Of a DNA stretch of 64,000 nucleotides, positions 11,749-22,700 are shown piece by piece. A model generated the notes under the pieces. It worked only from the letters and a program-made list of their open reading frames with translations, did no database searches and was not told the DNA's origin. The DNA lies in contig JAHZDE010000003.1 in the NCBI GenBank assembly GCA_019422525.1, positions 218,345 to 282,344 on the forward strand. Direction: 5' to 3'. Source of the stretch: Clostridiales bacterium (lineage in GTDB: Bacteria; Bacillota; Clostridia; Oscillospirales; Acutalibacteraceae). The first letter of the stretch is position 1; each line of letters starts with the position of its first letter. The position numbers were made by a program, and so were the translations under genes.

Positions 11749-13224
11749 ATGACCCAGCCTACTATGACTCAGTCTACTTCGACGATTACCAAAAACCTGA
11801 CTATGCTGACGGACTTCTATGAAATCACCATGGCAAACGGCTATTTTGCCAACGGCTTTCAGGATACCATTGTCTATTTTGATATGTTTTTCAGAAAGGT
11901 CCCCGACCAGGGCGGTTTTGCCATTATGGCCGGCGTCCAGCAGTTGGTGGATTATCTAACTAACCTGAATTTTACCGATGAGGATATTCAGTTTCTGCGA
12001 GACAAGCACCTGTTCAGCGACGCTTTTTTGGACTATCTGCGCAATTTCCAATTTGCCTGCGATGTATGGGCTGTTCCGGAAGGAACCCCCATTTTCCCCG
12101 GTGAACCCATTGTCACCGTCCGCGGCCCCGCCATTCAGGCACAGTTTATCGAAACCATGGTGCTGCTGGCCATTAACCATCAGTCCTTGATTGCCACCAA
12201 AGCAAACCGGATTGTCCGGGCTGCCGAAGGCCGGGCCGTTATGGAATTCGGTTCCCGCCGTGCGCAGGGCTTTGACGGTGCTGTTTATGGCGCCCGGGCT
12301 GCTTATATCGGTGGCTGTATCGGTACTGCCTGCACCATTACCGACCGGGATTTCGGTGTACCGGCACTGGGCACCATGGCTCACAGCTGGATTCAGCTGT
12401 TCCCCAGCGAGGAAGAGGCTTTCCGCGCCTATGCAAAAGAATATCCCCATCAATGCACCTTACTGGTAGATACCTACAACGTGCTGAAGTCCGGCGTACC
12501 CAACGCCATCAAAATTTTCAACGAAGTACTGGTTCCCCAAGGCTTCCGTCCCGCAGGCATCCGCATTGACAGTGGTGATATTACCTATCTTTCCCGCAAA
12601 GCGCGGAAAATGCTGGATGCTGCCGGTTTTGAGGACTGCAAAATCTGTGCTTCCAACTCTCTGGATGAGTACATTATTCGTGATATGCTGATTCAGGGCG
12701 CCAAGGTAGACTCTTTCGGCGTAGGCGAAAGACTAATTACCTCTTCTTCCGAACCGGTATTTGGCGGTGTGTATAAGCTGTCCGGCGTGGAAGATAAAAA
12801 CGGCCATATTATTCCCAAGATTAAAATTAGCGAAAATGTCAGCAAAATTACCACTCCCTGCTTCAAGGAAGTGTGGCGTTTGTTTGATAAAGAAACCGGC
12901 AAAGCCATTGCCGACGTGATTACCCTCCATGACGAAGTGATTGATGAAAGCCGGCCTTACATTCTCTTTGACCCGGAGCACATCTGGAAGCGCAAGACAG
13001 TGGAAAACTTCCGGGCAGTGCGTCTGCGCCAGAAGATTTTCGAAAATGGCCGCTGCCTGATGAAAGAGCGGGAGCTTTCGGAAATCCGCTCCTACTGTAT
13101 GGAGCAGGTAGACACTCTTTGGGAAGAAGTAACCCGTTTTGAGAATCCCCATAAGTACTATGTTGACCTTTCCCAGTCTCTGTGGGACGAGAAAAACCGT
13201 CTGCTTTCCGAGCACATGTTCTAA
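11749..13224 (+). CDS. pncB: Nicotinate phosphoribosyltransferase
   Basis: It joins nicotinate to PRPP to make nicotinate mononucleotide, an ATP-stimulated step of the Preiss-Handler pathway. The 491-residue product has the family opening TMLTDFYEITMANGYF, the central EFGSRRAQGFDGAVYGARAA segment, HSWIQLF, and the phosphate-binding region around GIRIDSGDITYLSRKAR. Length is typical of the Gram-positive form. A ribosome binding site (AGAAAGG) precedes the ATG; a second Met seven codons later is a possible alternative. It forms a two-gene operon with the nicotinamidase-like gene and ends at a strong bidirectional terminator. Confidence 0.96.
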   Translation: MTQPTMTQSTSTITKNLTMLTDFYEITMANGYFANGFQDTIVYFDMFFRKVPDQGGFAIMAGVQQLVDYLTNLNFTDEDIQFLRDKHLFSDAFLDYLRNFQFACDVWAVPEGTPIFPGEPIVTVRGPAIQAQFIETMVLLAINHQSLIATKANRIVRAAEGRAVMEFGSRRAQGFDGAVYGARAAYIGGCIGTACTITDRDFGVPALGTMAHSWIQLFPSEEEAFRAYAKEYPHQCTLLVDTYNVLKSGVPNAIKIFNEVLVPQGFRPAGIRIDSGDITYLSRKARKMLDAAGFEDCKICASNSLDEYIIRDMLIQGAKVDSFGVGERLITSSSEPVFGGVYKLSGVEDKNGHIIPKIKISENVSKITTPCFKEVWRLFDKETGKAIADVITLHDEVIDESRPYILFDPEHIWKRKTVENFRAVRLRQKIFENGRCLMKERELSEIRSYCMEQVDTLWEEVTRFENPHKYYVDLSQSLWDEKNRLLSEHMF

Positions 13225-13240
13225 TTCCATCTACATTCAA

Positions 13241-13278
13241 AAGCCCCGCACCGATAAAAACGGTGCGGGGCTTTCTTT
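13241..13278. terminator. Bidirectional terminator between pncB and the tubulin-like operon
   Basis: AAGCCCCGCACCG pairs with CGGTGCGGGGCTT around a seven-base A-rich loop. The plus strand continues CTTTTT after a short C, and the minus strand reads TTTT, so it can end both converging transcripts. Confidence 0.85.
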
Positions 13279-13287
13279 TTGATTGTT

Positions 13288-16200
13288 TTACAGTGGCTCG
13301 TCCTTATTGTCAAAGGGGGTGGGTCCAGTGATATGATTTCCGAGAGAGAATGGATATTTCTTTAAGTATTTTACGAATCCTCTCCCATATTCGTCCTGAC
13401 GGAATACAGTCCAAAGTTCTTCCCGCTTGGCAGTAGCCGGCTCGTTAATCAGATAGGCATATTGAATTTCCACCCATTTGGCCATGCCTTCCCAAACTTC
13501 GCCATCCATATCCTTTCCATACTTTTCAATCAGATGTTTTTCATCCCAATTGGTATACTGCCAGATATGGGTCAGTTCATGAGCAATGGTCATCATGGAT
13601 TGAAGCCTGGGGGCTCCATTTTCCAGCATCAGGGTATATCCATTGCGGTCTTTGATGGCAACTCCCAGTGTACGTCCATCCATATTGGGTGTGGGTACAA
13701 AGGATTTTCCAAGCCTCCGGCTGAGCTTTTTGGTATTCACCATTTCCACCTTAATGGGAACCCGCAGACTAATTCCATAAAACGCCTCCATGTTGCGCTT
13801 GACGTCCATGAAGATTTTCGTAAACTCACTTCCGGTTTTGACAGCAGTACGGCCACAGTTCATGCAGCGTTCTCGTCCGTCCACCAGCGTTTCATACTCG
13901 GTTCCCACAATTTCGGCTCCGCAGAAGTCACAGTAATGCTTTCCGCTTTGCCCCGGTATAAAGGTCTTTTCCACATTCCGGGCAATGTCCTTGTTGTCCC
14001 GGGCCTGTTTGAGGGAATTCTTATCAAATCCCATCTCGCCCAGATATTTCAGTGTCTGAGACACATCCAAGGCTGCAGGCATGGCTTCAAATCCATACAG
14101 CAGATAGTACCGCTGGAAATATGGCGCCCTCTCCCGACTGGCTTTCGCCTTGGAAGAAACTTCATCCTCTGTGGTAAAGTCGATTTTCCCCTCATCATCG
14201 CCGTCCTGCGGTTCACCTTGGGGTACCGCCGGTTGGCCGTCTTCCGCTCTCCAGTTCATTCTGGATTCCGTAGGTTTCCCTTCTGCCGGCTCGTTTGCCG
14301 ATGTGGGGGGTTCTCCTGCGGGTTCGTTGACCGGTGCATCGGGAGTTTCGCCAACTGGTTCGCTGACTGGCGTCCCAGGTGTTCCTTCTGTAGGCGTATT
14401 CACTGGTTCGCCGGTCTCCTCTCCGCCCTTTTTCTTACGGCGGAATAACTTTCGGAAGAAATCTTTGATCTTTCGACCGGTCTTTTTCAGGCCGTCGCCA
14501 ATCCTTCCAAAGAAGCCTTTTTTCTTCTCGGGCTCCTTCTTTTCCCCATCGGGAACACCCTCTGCCGGCTCCTGTGGTGTCTCACCCTCTCCTTCCGGCG
14601 TATTACCCCCAGATTCGCCTTCTGGCTCCTGAGGCGGGTTCATACTCCGAGACAGGGTATGGGTATGCCAATCCAGATAATCCCAAACGATTTCCAGAAT
14701 CCGGCGCAAGTTCCGTTCCACCGCAATAAGCAATCCCAAATCCAGCTGGCTGTCCTCCACAATATAAATAGAGCGGTCGTCGATAGGACAGTCTTCGCCG
14801 CCTGCCAGTGTATAACTCATAGGGCAGTCTTTTTCAAAAGCGTTATACTTTCCGTCTTCTCCGTCTACCTCCACATCACCGGTCAACGCGGTGATGAAGC
14901 CCTGATTTTCTGCAAACAGGGTTCGGAAAATCTCGTTAAACAGCAGGGTAATGGTATACCGTACCCGAGGTGTCAGCTTTCCGCCATTTTCCGGCAGTTC
15001 AATACGCAAAATCGGTTTATTCCGGTACACACGTCCGGGCACACCGTTAATCTCCACCCGCTTGGCGGTACTAAAGTCGTTATACCGGTTCATAATATAA
15101 TAAGCCGGGGTTTCCACCGAAATATCGGCAAATTCCCGAATGACTTTCATACCGGAAATATCGCGGCAATCGCCCATTTTCTCTGAAGGACGGCTCTTTT
15201 CAATGGTATACCGCCGCACTTGCCGGTACGAAGGCCGCCCGGAAATATGGTCGGCAGCACGGCGTACCAATACCTGTCCGTCACCGGAAAGGCACAGCAT
15301 CTCGTAATACTTTCCGTCAAAAGTAAAGAACTGACCGGGCAAATGGCTTTGGAAAACATGGGCCCGCAGCTCAGAACCCAAATAATGCCGTTCACCCATT
15401 TCGTCTTCGGCGATATAGGCGGCGCTTTTCAGCTGGGTCACGCAATAACGGATAAAATCAGCATCGTCCAGATAGTACTCGGTCTCCACCCGGCCAGCTT
15501 CACTGTTATAACGCTCCCGGGTGCGCAGCAAACTCATATCAAAAGGCCGCTGACATCCCGGAACCATAATTTCCCGGTTGGCTGCTTCCAGCACATTGCC
15601 CTCATAGTCCTCTTTTGCTGGACAGGCCTCCATGGCGCCAGCATAGCACTGGTAAATCCCATACCACACCTGTTCTCTCAGCCCCAAACCGGTTTCAGGC
15701 AAACCCATCAGGGACAATTCTTTTTTCAGCGCTTCTTCCCGTACGCCGCCGGTACTCATCAGCAGAATCAATCGGAAGGAAACATTCCGAACCGTGCGGG
15801 CATAGTCTGCCACAATATAAGGAATGGCCTTGGGGTCAGCGGCGAAAATCTTGTCGTTGTCGGCCATATAATCCTTGAGCAGGTATTCGGAAACAATCAC
15901 ATTCACAAAGCCCTGTTCCCGGGAACGGGTAGCAAAGTTCCGAAGGATTTCAAACATATTGAAGGATTCATCTTCAACGGTCATATAGTGATTTTCGCGG
16001 ATTTCTGCGCTCCAGAAGTCCGGCGTGGTGGTAAACACTCTCTGGAAGGTTTCCTGTTCGGTAGGTAGCCCAGCGTATTTCATCAACTCATAGTAATACT
16101 GCCGGTCAATCCAGTGAATATCGGAAACCGGGAACGCTTCGCCTCCATACCAGAAGGTATGGCTGACCTGATTTTTCAGCGCCACCGCCGATACCTCAGT

Positions 16201-17772
16201 ACCAAGCCCCAGATACCGGGAGATATTGGGGAATAGGCGATGATGGAGGTATTCCTGATCAGTCTCCCAGCACATATAGGACGATGTACCCATATGCTTG
16301 TTGGTGGCCGAAACCTCAATAATACTGGTCATCAAAATATGAGAAAGGGCATCTACCAAACCATCGCAGTTCTTATCACAAGCGCAGAAAACAATTTTTT
16401 TGTCCTCATGGGTTCGGCAGCGTTTTACCAGGGAATTTAGGCCAATCTGAGCCGTTGTTACCAACCGGCTGGGTTCTACCAGCACAAAATATTCCACGTC
16501 TTTAAAGAATCCAGCATTGGCCTCGTGTAATTGCCAGTTATGCACATCCGAGCGGGTAACAATTCCCACATCCAAATCTTCCTGCGGCTCATTGTTTAAA
16601 ATGCCAACTTTCCACATAAAGGGAATATTGGTAACGGCTGTCAAGCCGTCCTGTACCCACTGGGAGATATTCTGCTCAATTGCATGACGTCCCAGAACCA
16701 CCAATGCCTTTTTATGGCGTAGCAGGGCACGGTTCATGGGATAAAAGGCATAGGGAATCATATCCCGATAAAAAGGATTGTTAAATAGCACACTTTCTCC
16801 CTGTAACAGCTGTAGGGAGGAATACAGAAAATTCTGGTCAATCGGGAATCCCGTCAAGTGCAGCGCCTTCATATAGAGGCCAAAGGAGGTCGTTTTGACA
16901 TCCCCGCTATCTATAATTTCTTCCACAATATCGGTAACCGTAGCAGCACCTTCCAGTGGCACATTCACCGAGGTATCCTCTGAAAGCAATTTATCTCCAA
17001 ACAATTCCCGCAGAATTTTCCGCAAAACGGAATAATTGGCAACCGTTTCTGCCTCTTCATCTTCCTCATCGATACCCGGCTTTTTCTCTCCGGCTATCAA
17101 TCCGCCCATAAAGAAAGCCATTTCGCCCAAAAGGATCACACCGAACACCGGATAGAAAAGCCCCCTGAGCAAATTGTGGAAATAGAGCTGGCGGCTAATC
17201 ATCATCAAAATAACAGAAACAACAACAGCCCCATAATAGAAGGTTTTCAAAAGGGTACGCATTTGTCCCAGATTTTTTTTGACAAACCAGCAATCCTTAT
17301 CGGCGGAATACTCATAAAACAGCCCGGCAACAATCTGATGCAGCCCACTGTTATTTTGAAACTTACGTTTCATAAATGCAATGCATATTCTTTTCACTAC
17401 AATAAAGAGAAGCAAAATAGCCGCATTGGCAATAAAGAATATCCAAAAGTCCATATTGAGACTATTTAGGGCCCATGTGAAAAAGTTGCTCACTGAAGTA
17501 AACGCCGAGCTTAAAAATCCCGGCATCCACGAAAGTCCTGCCAGCCAGCTGAACCACCCAGGGATTGCCTGCAGCAGCCACAGCAGCCCCGTGTTAATCA
17601 GGTCCAACAGAGACATGGCAATGACGCAGTATACCAACGCCACTACCGGCATTAAAAACTGACGGCTGCGTATTTGGGCCGGAAGATTGGCTTTTGCATT
17701 GCGCCAACTGAACAGCAGAAAAGGAAGAAGCGCAATCAGCATCTTCAGGATTATCCACAATACATCAATCAT
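13288..17772 (-). CDS. Large membrane protein with C-terminal zinc ribbon and DA1-like HExxH peptidase
   Basis: The 1494-residue protein starts with about six hydrophobic segments in the first 220 residues. Residues 220-1040 are a soluble region I do not recognise; it has repeated strand-helix patterns but no clear Walker A motif. Residues 1045-1195 are a Pro/Glu/Gly-rich linker containing a strongly basic stretch around FFRKLFRRKKKG that could touch the membrane. A four-cysteine zinc ribbon follows (Cys1281, 1284, 1303, 1306), then HELTH at 1398-1402 with a candidate third ligand Glu1428 in WEGMAKW. Zinc ribbon plus gluzincin resembles the LIM-peptidase part of plant DA1. The ATG overlaps the end of the 656-residue gene by 8 bases. 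It is the last gene of the operon. Peptidase activity is inferred; substrate unknown. Confidence 0.8.
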   Translation of the reverse strand: MIDVLWIILKMLIALLPFLLFSWRNAKANLPAQIRSRQFLMPVVALVYCVIAMSLLDLINTGLLWLLQAIPGWFSWLAGLSWMPGFLSSAFTSVSNFFTWALNSLNMDFWIFFIANAAILLLFIVVKRICIAFMKRKFQNNSGLHQIVAGLFYEYSADKDCWFVKKNLGQMRTLLKTFYYGAVVVSVILMMISRQLYFHNLLRGLFYPVFGVILLGEMAFFMGGLIAGEKKPGIDEEDEEAETVANYSVLRKILRELFGDKLLSEDTSVNVPLEGAATVTDIVEEIIDSGDVKTTSFGLYMKALHLTGFPIDQNFLYSSLQLLQGESVLFNNPFYRDMIPYAFYPMNRALLRHKKALVVLGRHAIEQNISQWVQDGLTAVTNIPFMWKVGILNNEPQEDLDVGIVTRSDVHNWQLHEANAGFFKDVEYFVLVEPSRLVTTAQIGLNSLVKRCRTHEDKKIVFCACDKNCDGLVDALSHILMTSIIEVSATNKHMGTSSYMCWETDQEYLHHRLFPNISRYLGLGTEVSAVALKNQVSHTFWYGGEAFPVSDIHWIDRQYYYELMKYAGLPTEQETFQRVFTTTPDFWSAEIRENHYMTVEDESFNMFEILRNFATRSREQGFVNVIVSEYLLKDYMADNDKIFAADPKAIPYIVADYARTVRNVSFRLILLMSTGGVREEALKKELSLMGLPETGLGLREQVWYGIYQCYAGAMEACPAKEDYEGNVLEAANREIMVPGCQRPFDMSLLRTRERYNSEAGRVETEYYLDDADFIRYCVTQLKSAAYIAEDEMGERHYLGSELRAHVFQSHLPGQFFTFDGKYYEMLCLSGDGQVLVRRAADHISGRPSYRQVRRYTIEKSRPSEKMGDCRDISGMKVIREFADISVETPAYYIMNRYNDFSTAKRVEINGVPGRVYRNKPILRIELPENGGKLTPRVRYTITLLFNEIFRTLFAENQGFITALTGDVEVDGEDGKYNAFEKDCPMSYTLAGGEDCPIDDRSIYIVEDSQLDLGLLIAVERNLRRILEIVWDYLDWHTHTLSRSMNPPQEPEGESGGNTPEGEGETPQEPAEGVPDGEKKEPEKKKGFFGRIGDGLKKTGRKIKDFFRKLFRRKKKGGEETGEPVNTPTEGTPGTPVSEPVGETPDAPVNEPAGEPPTSANEPAEGKPTESRMNWRAEDGQPAVPQGEPQDGDDEGKIDFTTEDEVSSKAKASRERAPYFQRYYLLYGFEAMPAALDVSQTLKYLGEMGFDKNSLKQARDNKDIARNVEKTFIPGQSGKHYCDFCGAEIVGTEYETLVDGRERCMNCGRTAVKTGSEFTKIFMDVKRNMEAFYGISLRVPIKVEMVNTKKLSRRLGKSFVPTPNMDGRTLGVAIKDRNGYTLMLENGAPRLQSMMTIAHELTHIWQYTNWDEKHLIEKYGKDMDGEVWEGMAKWVEIQYAYLINEPATAKREELWTVFRQDEYGRGFVKYLKKYPFSLGNHITGPTPFDNKDEPL

Positions 17773-19735
17773 AAAGCTCCTCCCTCGTCAAAGTTACCCG
17801 CTCAATAAAGTCCACCGGTATTTCCATCAGATTACCGTCCTGCAAAAACGGTACCCGGCGATGGTTTTGTTCGGTCAGAGGCATGGGATATTCATACCGG
17901 GCAATCCGGGTAAAGTCGTAGGGATAAGGCTTTACATCATCATTATCCTGCTCGTCCTCCCGGACAAACTTCCGGAACAGAGAGCTGCCGGCGGCCTGTA
18001 CCTGGGCAATATCACCCCGATGGTTATCCAGCACACGGCAACGATAATAACGGCTGTCCTCGCTCTCATGCAGAAGGTTCAGCACCGAAAAGCAGCGCAT
18101 ACAGGTACAGGCATGGCTCAAATACCGGGAATACCGGTTCATAGAATCCCGTACCTCTGCCACAATCCCGCTCATTACATAGTTATAGTGTTTAAACCGG
18201 TTGCGCAGCCGCCTGCGCAGCACCAACAAGCAGCCTATCGAAATCAACGCCAAAGCTCCCACTGCACCAGCCGTCAGCCCAATAGCCACTGCCGTGGACA
18301 TAGCGGTGTTCATTGTGCTGGAAATCAACGGGATAAAGCCTATCAAATATACCAAAAGGCTCAAGCCGCCGGCTGCCAATGTAATCCGCCGGGTCATACG
18401 GGTAGAAACCATCCGCTTCACTTCCCGGTCAGCATCACCCAATTCCTTTTCGTACCGGGCAGTATCATACAAACTGCTGGTACGGGCCTCCACCATTTTC
18501 TTCTCTTCCTGCAGGGCATATTCCTCAATATCTTCCTGCTGAAACTCGCTCAGAGCAAACACCTCATCGGAATCCACCCCACACAAATTCCGCATCTCCC
18601 CTACAGCCCGTTTTAACGAGCGGCGGGGTTCTTTTAAAAACCGGGTCAAATTTTTCCGAGAGCTGCGATACTGCCCATCCCAATAAACATACTCCTCCTG
18701 AGGGCAGTCCCGGGAAAGACCCAGCTGGTCATGGTGAACATAAAGTCCTTCCACATCGAACTCCGAATCCAGTACCAGCGGAATAGTGGTTTCCGTCAGA
18801 TATCTCGACTCTACCTCCCGGTTGGAAAGTGGACGCCGGTGCTCTGCTTTAATTTGGGCAATACGCTGGGCAATTTCCTGAGAAGTCAGCTTCAGCTTTT
18901 TTTCATACCTCCCCAGCATCCGGGCCAGCGCCTTTTCATCATTTTCACAGTCAATCCGATAGACTCTCTGGGCTCGGAAAGCATCGGAAGGAATCCGGTT
19001 TCCGGCCAACAACAGCAGCACATATAAAAACCGCAGATAGTCAAACTCATAGTTTTTGTGTTCCACGGGTAAAATGTCAAACACCAGATACCGCAGTTTA
19101 TCCGCGTACAGATTCCAGTCATAAAACCGGGAATATTCCTGCTCTGTATGCTCGTTCCAGGAGGTCTGCAAGTCATATTCCTCTTCTGTAAAGCAGCGCC
19201 GGGCAATACACACAATCTCGCAGGGCTTTGTCACTCGCAGGGCTTCCCCCTGCGTCAATTCTGAAAGCAGCCTCTCTTTTTCCTCCAGTTCTGCCCGGTA
19301 CTCAGCATATTCCGGGTCCCGATGCAGCCAGTTATTTTTTCCTTTCGTCACAGTGGGACGGTCTGTCAGCCAGGCGGTCAGCCGGACCAAAGGTTGTTTT
19401 GCCGCCTCCCCAAATGCCGCAAATTTTCTTGCGCGCACTTCTGCCAGATATTCCTCTTCCAATGAAAAATCCTTTCTGCGGGGTGGAGTGTAAAACGCCC
19501 GCTCATAGGGGTTTTTGCTTTGCAAGCCTCCATCATCACAGACAATTAGTGCCCGCCATTCCTCCCGGTGCCGAACGGCATCATACAATCCAGGCAATAC
19601 CTGGTTCAGGCTTTTCCCCTGGGGATTCCACTCACAAAAAGAAAACTTCTTGGGATTCATAAGAGGGAAGAGAAACATCTTCATTTCCTCTATTTGCTGG
19701 AGATGGTTTTTCTCCGCGATGACTACTGTAAACAA
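17765..19735 (-). CDS. Unrecognised protein with two membrane helices, tubulin-like operon
   Basis: I do not recognise this 656-residue protein. It opens with an alpha/beta-looking stretch (MFTVVIAEKNHLQQ and later WRALIVCDDGG). A charged helical region with several Arg/Glu runs follows, then two adjacent hydrophobic helices at about residues 445-467 and 475-500, and a Cys-containing C-terminal part (ACTCMRCF). It reads from a TTG codon: GGAGG lies eight bases before TTG, and the nearby ATG is out of frame. Its last codons overlap the next gene by 8 bases, which implies coupled translation with the 1494-residue membrane protein. It probably works with that protein at the membrane. Confidence 0.75.
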   Translation of the reverse strand: MFTVVIAEKNHLQQIEEMKMFLFPLMNPKKFSFCEWNPQGKSLNQVLPGLYDAVRHREEWRALIVCDDGGLQSKNPYERAFYTPPRRKDFSLEEEYLAEVRARKFAAFGEAAKQPLVRLTAWLTDRPTVTKGKNNWLHRDPEYAEYRAELEEKERLLSELTQGEALRVTKPCEIVCIARRCFTEEEYDLQTSWNEHTEQEYSRFYDWNLYADKLRYLVFDILPVEHKNYEFDYLRFLYVLLLLAGNRIPSDAFRAQRVYRIDCENDEKALARMLGRYEKKLKLTSQEIAQRIAQIKAEHRRPLSNREVESRYLTETTIPLVLDSEFDVEGLYVHHDQLGLSRDCPQEEYVYWDGQYRSSRKNLTRFLKEPRRSLKRAVGEMRNLCGVDSDEVFALSEFQQEDIEEYALQEEKKMVEARTSSLYDTARYEKELGDADREVKRMVSTRMTRRITLAAGGLSLLVYLIGFIPLISSTMNTAMSTAVAIGLTAGAVGALALISIGCLLVLRRRLRNRFKHYNYVMSGIVAEVRDSMNRYSRYLSHACTCMRCFSVLNLLHESEDSRYYRCRVLDNHRGDIAQVQAAGSSLFRKFVREDEQDNDDVKPYPYDFTRIARYEYPMPLTEQNHRRVPFLQDGNLMEIPVDFIERVTLTREELYD

Positions 19736-19756
19736 TCATTTCACCTCCATACACAG

Positions 19757-19777
19757 AACCCCCCTTTTCGGGGGGGC
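19757..19777 (-). promoter_or_regulatory. GC-rich hairpin between operon genes
   Basis: Runs of six C (19759-19764) and seven G (19770-19776) pair around a short loop in the 56-base gap between the tubulin-like gene and the TTG-started gene. Only two T follow on the minus strand, so it may be a pause, processing or mRNA-stability element that sets protein ratios. Confidence 0.45.
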
Positions 19778-19791
19778 TGCATATTCAGAAG

Positions 19792-22700
19792 TCACCGGAG
19801 AAGTTTCTTCATCTCATCAATATATTCGTCATAACCAACCGGTTCTTCCCGCTCCAGGATGGACTTAATCTTACGGTATACAACATCAATCACCAAATTA
19901 TTGTGCAGGGTGGTATTATTCCGCAGGCTTTCGTAATTTTTAAAGCTGTCCACCAACATGGTAAACTGCTCCTTCAAAATTTCGCACAGCCGGAAGGGAC
20001 GGTCGGTTTCGTTCTCCCACAGGGACAGCTCTTCCACAAAGACACCGATAATGCTGTCCACCAAATCCACAATTTCAACACTATAGCGCTTGGTATTGGG
20101 GACGGTTGCATAATAAGCCAGCGGAATTTCAAACAAGCTGGTCTTGCCCTCGTGGAACTGGGGCAGATAAAACTCTTCCAGGCTTCTATAGAAAGCAGTC
20201 TGGTCGTAGTTGGCGTTACGCACTTTATCCTTTTTGCGCTTATTTTCCTTAATGCGCATGGCATCCTTTACAGCTGCGGGATTGATGTACAAGGCATCCA
20301 GCACCTCGTAGAACTGGTCGCAGGGGGTACCATTGGAAACCACCAGATCCATAATCCGCTCGCCGGAGTTCTCGTAACGATAGACCTTCCGGTTCGCAAT
20401 CTGAGAGATTTCCCGATATTGAATAGCTCCCAACAGCAGCCCATAAATCAGAGCCTGATGGATACGGGTAGTCATCTGCTTGGCATAGCGGAAGTCCAGC
20501 TCCGGCATGACGGCGATGGAATCCCAGCGCTTGTCAATATGGGTGGAAATAGACATGCTCTTGGCAGAATCAGGGCCAATATTTTGAGAATAACGGTGAT
20601 AGGCCATATGGTACAGGCCGCCTTCTTTATCGCCAGTCTCACAGCATACGGGTGCGGCAAACTTGCTCAATTTATCAGGGGTCAGGTTATACAGGGCATT
20701 AAAGAAATGAACTTCATATTTGGAAATGGTATTCACGCTCATACCGTTAGGCAGCAAATCTGCCATTTTGTAGTTGCGCATAGCCCGCAGACTCTCGTTA
20801 TAGGCCTGCAGGTTCACTTCACGGGGCTCCACATTGCGCATCCGCTGGATCGAAGGCGCAGACAGACGCTCGCCCATCGCCAACATTTCGGAAATATACC
20901 GGACCGTGTCCTCATGGGTGACCTTGTCATAAACCTTCCCCTCATTGCCCTGGGCTTCACGCTGCTGGACACGCTTTTTCAGCCGGTATTCGAGTGCGAT
21001 AGCCTCAATCACGTTGACGTCGATCATGTCGCAATTCTGACGCACGGCCTGCTGGAAATATCCCAGAAGAATATCGTCAAATATATCAATGCGTTTGTCA
21101 TCTTCTACTACATCCGCATTACGGGTCTCTCTATCAAAGGCGACGTTAAACTTCACAGCGTCGAAAATCTGGCCGCACAGCTCAGACGGAAGCATAAGCC
21201 CTTCTTCTCCATTAGTAGAAGTACGGGCCAGCTCTTGCAGAATATTCTCATCTGCACAGATATTATAAACGGAATCACCCTTATGGAAACGAATAGAGGC
21301 TACCAAATCGTCCTGCATCCGCAGAAGTTTTGCCACCTTTTCGGCGAAGGTGTCAAAGAACTTCTCAAACATTTCATTGACTTCTTTTAGATATTCCAAT
21401 CCGATTTTATAGGCTTCCAATTCAGAGGTCAATTCACCAAACAGAGAAATATCGCCGAAGTATGCAGGAAACAGCTGGTTCAACTGAGCATAAATGTCCT
21501 CGCCGCCACGGATTTTATCCAGCTTACTGGGAGTATCGCCGTTTCCACCCTTGGCATAAGCTACCTCAGCCTGGCAGAACTCGTCAATATTCTTTTCATT
21601 GGATTTTTTAGTATAGCGTACATCAAAGGTTCCTGCATCATTGGCACTGGGAGCCCAACTGTCCAGAGCGGGAGTCGCTTCATTGGCAATACGGTCTTCT
21701 GTTGACTTAATTTTCTGCTTCATCTGCTCGGTAATGGTGTACAGCAGATAGCGCACCGCATTGGGATGGCAGATTCCATTGATACTGGAACGGATCAATT
21801 GTTCAATCGTAAAGCTACGCTTTTCATTGATGGTCTTGGTCTCATTGCGGAAGATTCCTTCGGCCACACTCTGGGAAATCTTCTTGGCATTGTTGCGTAC
21901 AGCCATTTCATAAGCACGAAGCAAATTCAAGTTGGCATCAGCCTGGCCGCGGTTCTGGCTTCCGGTTTCAATGGAGTAATCCATCTCGGAGGCAAACCGC
22001 ATGGCGCTTCCTCTGGAAACCCGGATAGCTGGATCATCATTCAGACTACGGTGCATTTCTTCTGCCAGTGTACGGAAGAAATCGGTAATTCGGCGTTCAG
22101 CATCCTGCAAATACATATTCCGCAAATCCTTGGAAAAGTTGTCAGAAGCCGTTTTCAAGGTACGGGTATACACTTCACCGCGGGTTTGCTGCTCACTATA
22201 AGGGATTCCGGCTTTGCGCTCTTCCCTTGCTTTTACAAAAAATGCTTTATCATACTTGGACCACTTTGCTGCTTCCCCTTCACCGCCAATCCGGTCAATA
22301 GCCCACTGATAGGCGATATAGTCTGCAACATCTTCATAGGGATAGCGAAGGACACCGGCACCGATGCCACCGAAACGGTTGCGTCCATAGTTGCCCTTGT
22401 TGCTGATTTCTTTAATAATATTATCCTCAACAGAGAAAGCCTTCTGTTGCATAGGGCCAATGTTCTGTTCATACAGGGCTTGGGCAGCCTGCTCTTTATA
22501 CTGTTCCGGACTTGCCATGGTGCTGTCTTCCGCATTTTGTCCGTCAAACAGGAAGCAGAAGTCAAGAGGCAACAGAGCCAAAGATTTCAGTTCGTCTGTA
22601 GCCGTAACAGTCACATCTACATGCAGTCCGCTGTACCGGCGCAAATCACCGTCAATATCGAAAAATCCGCTGCCCTTCATCATAAAGGCATTGAGTTCCT

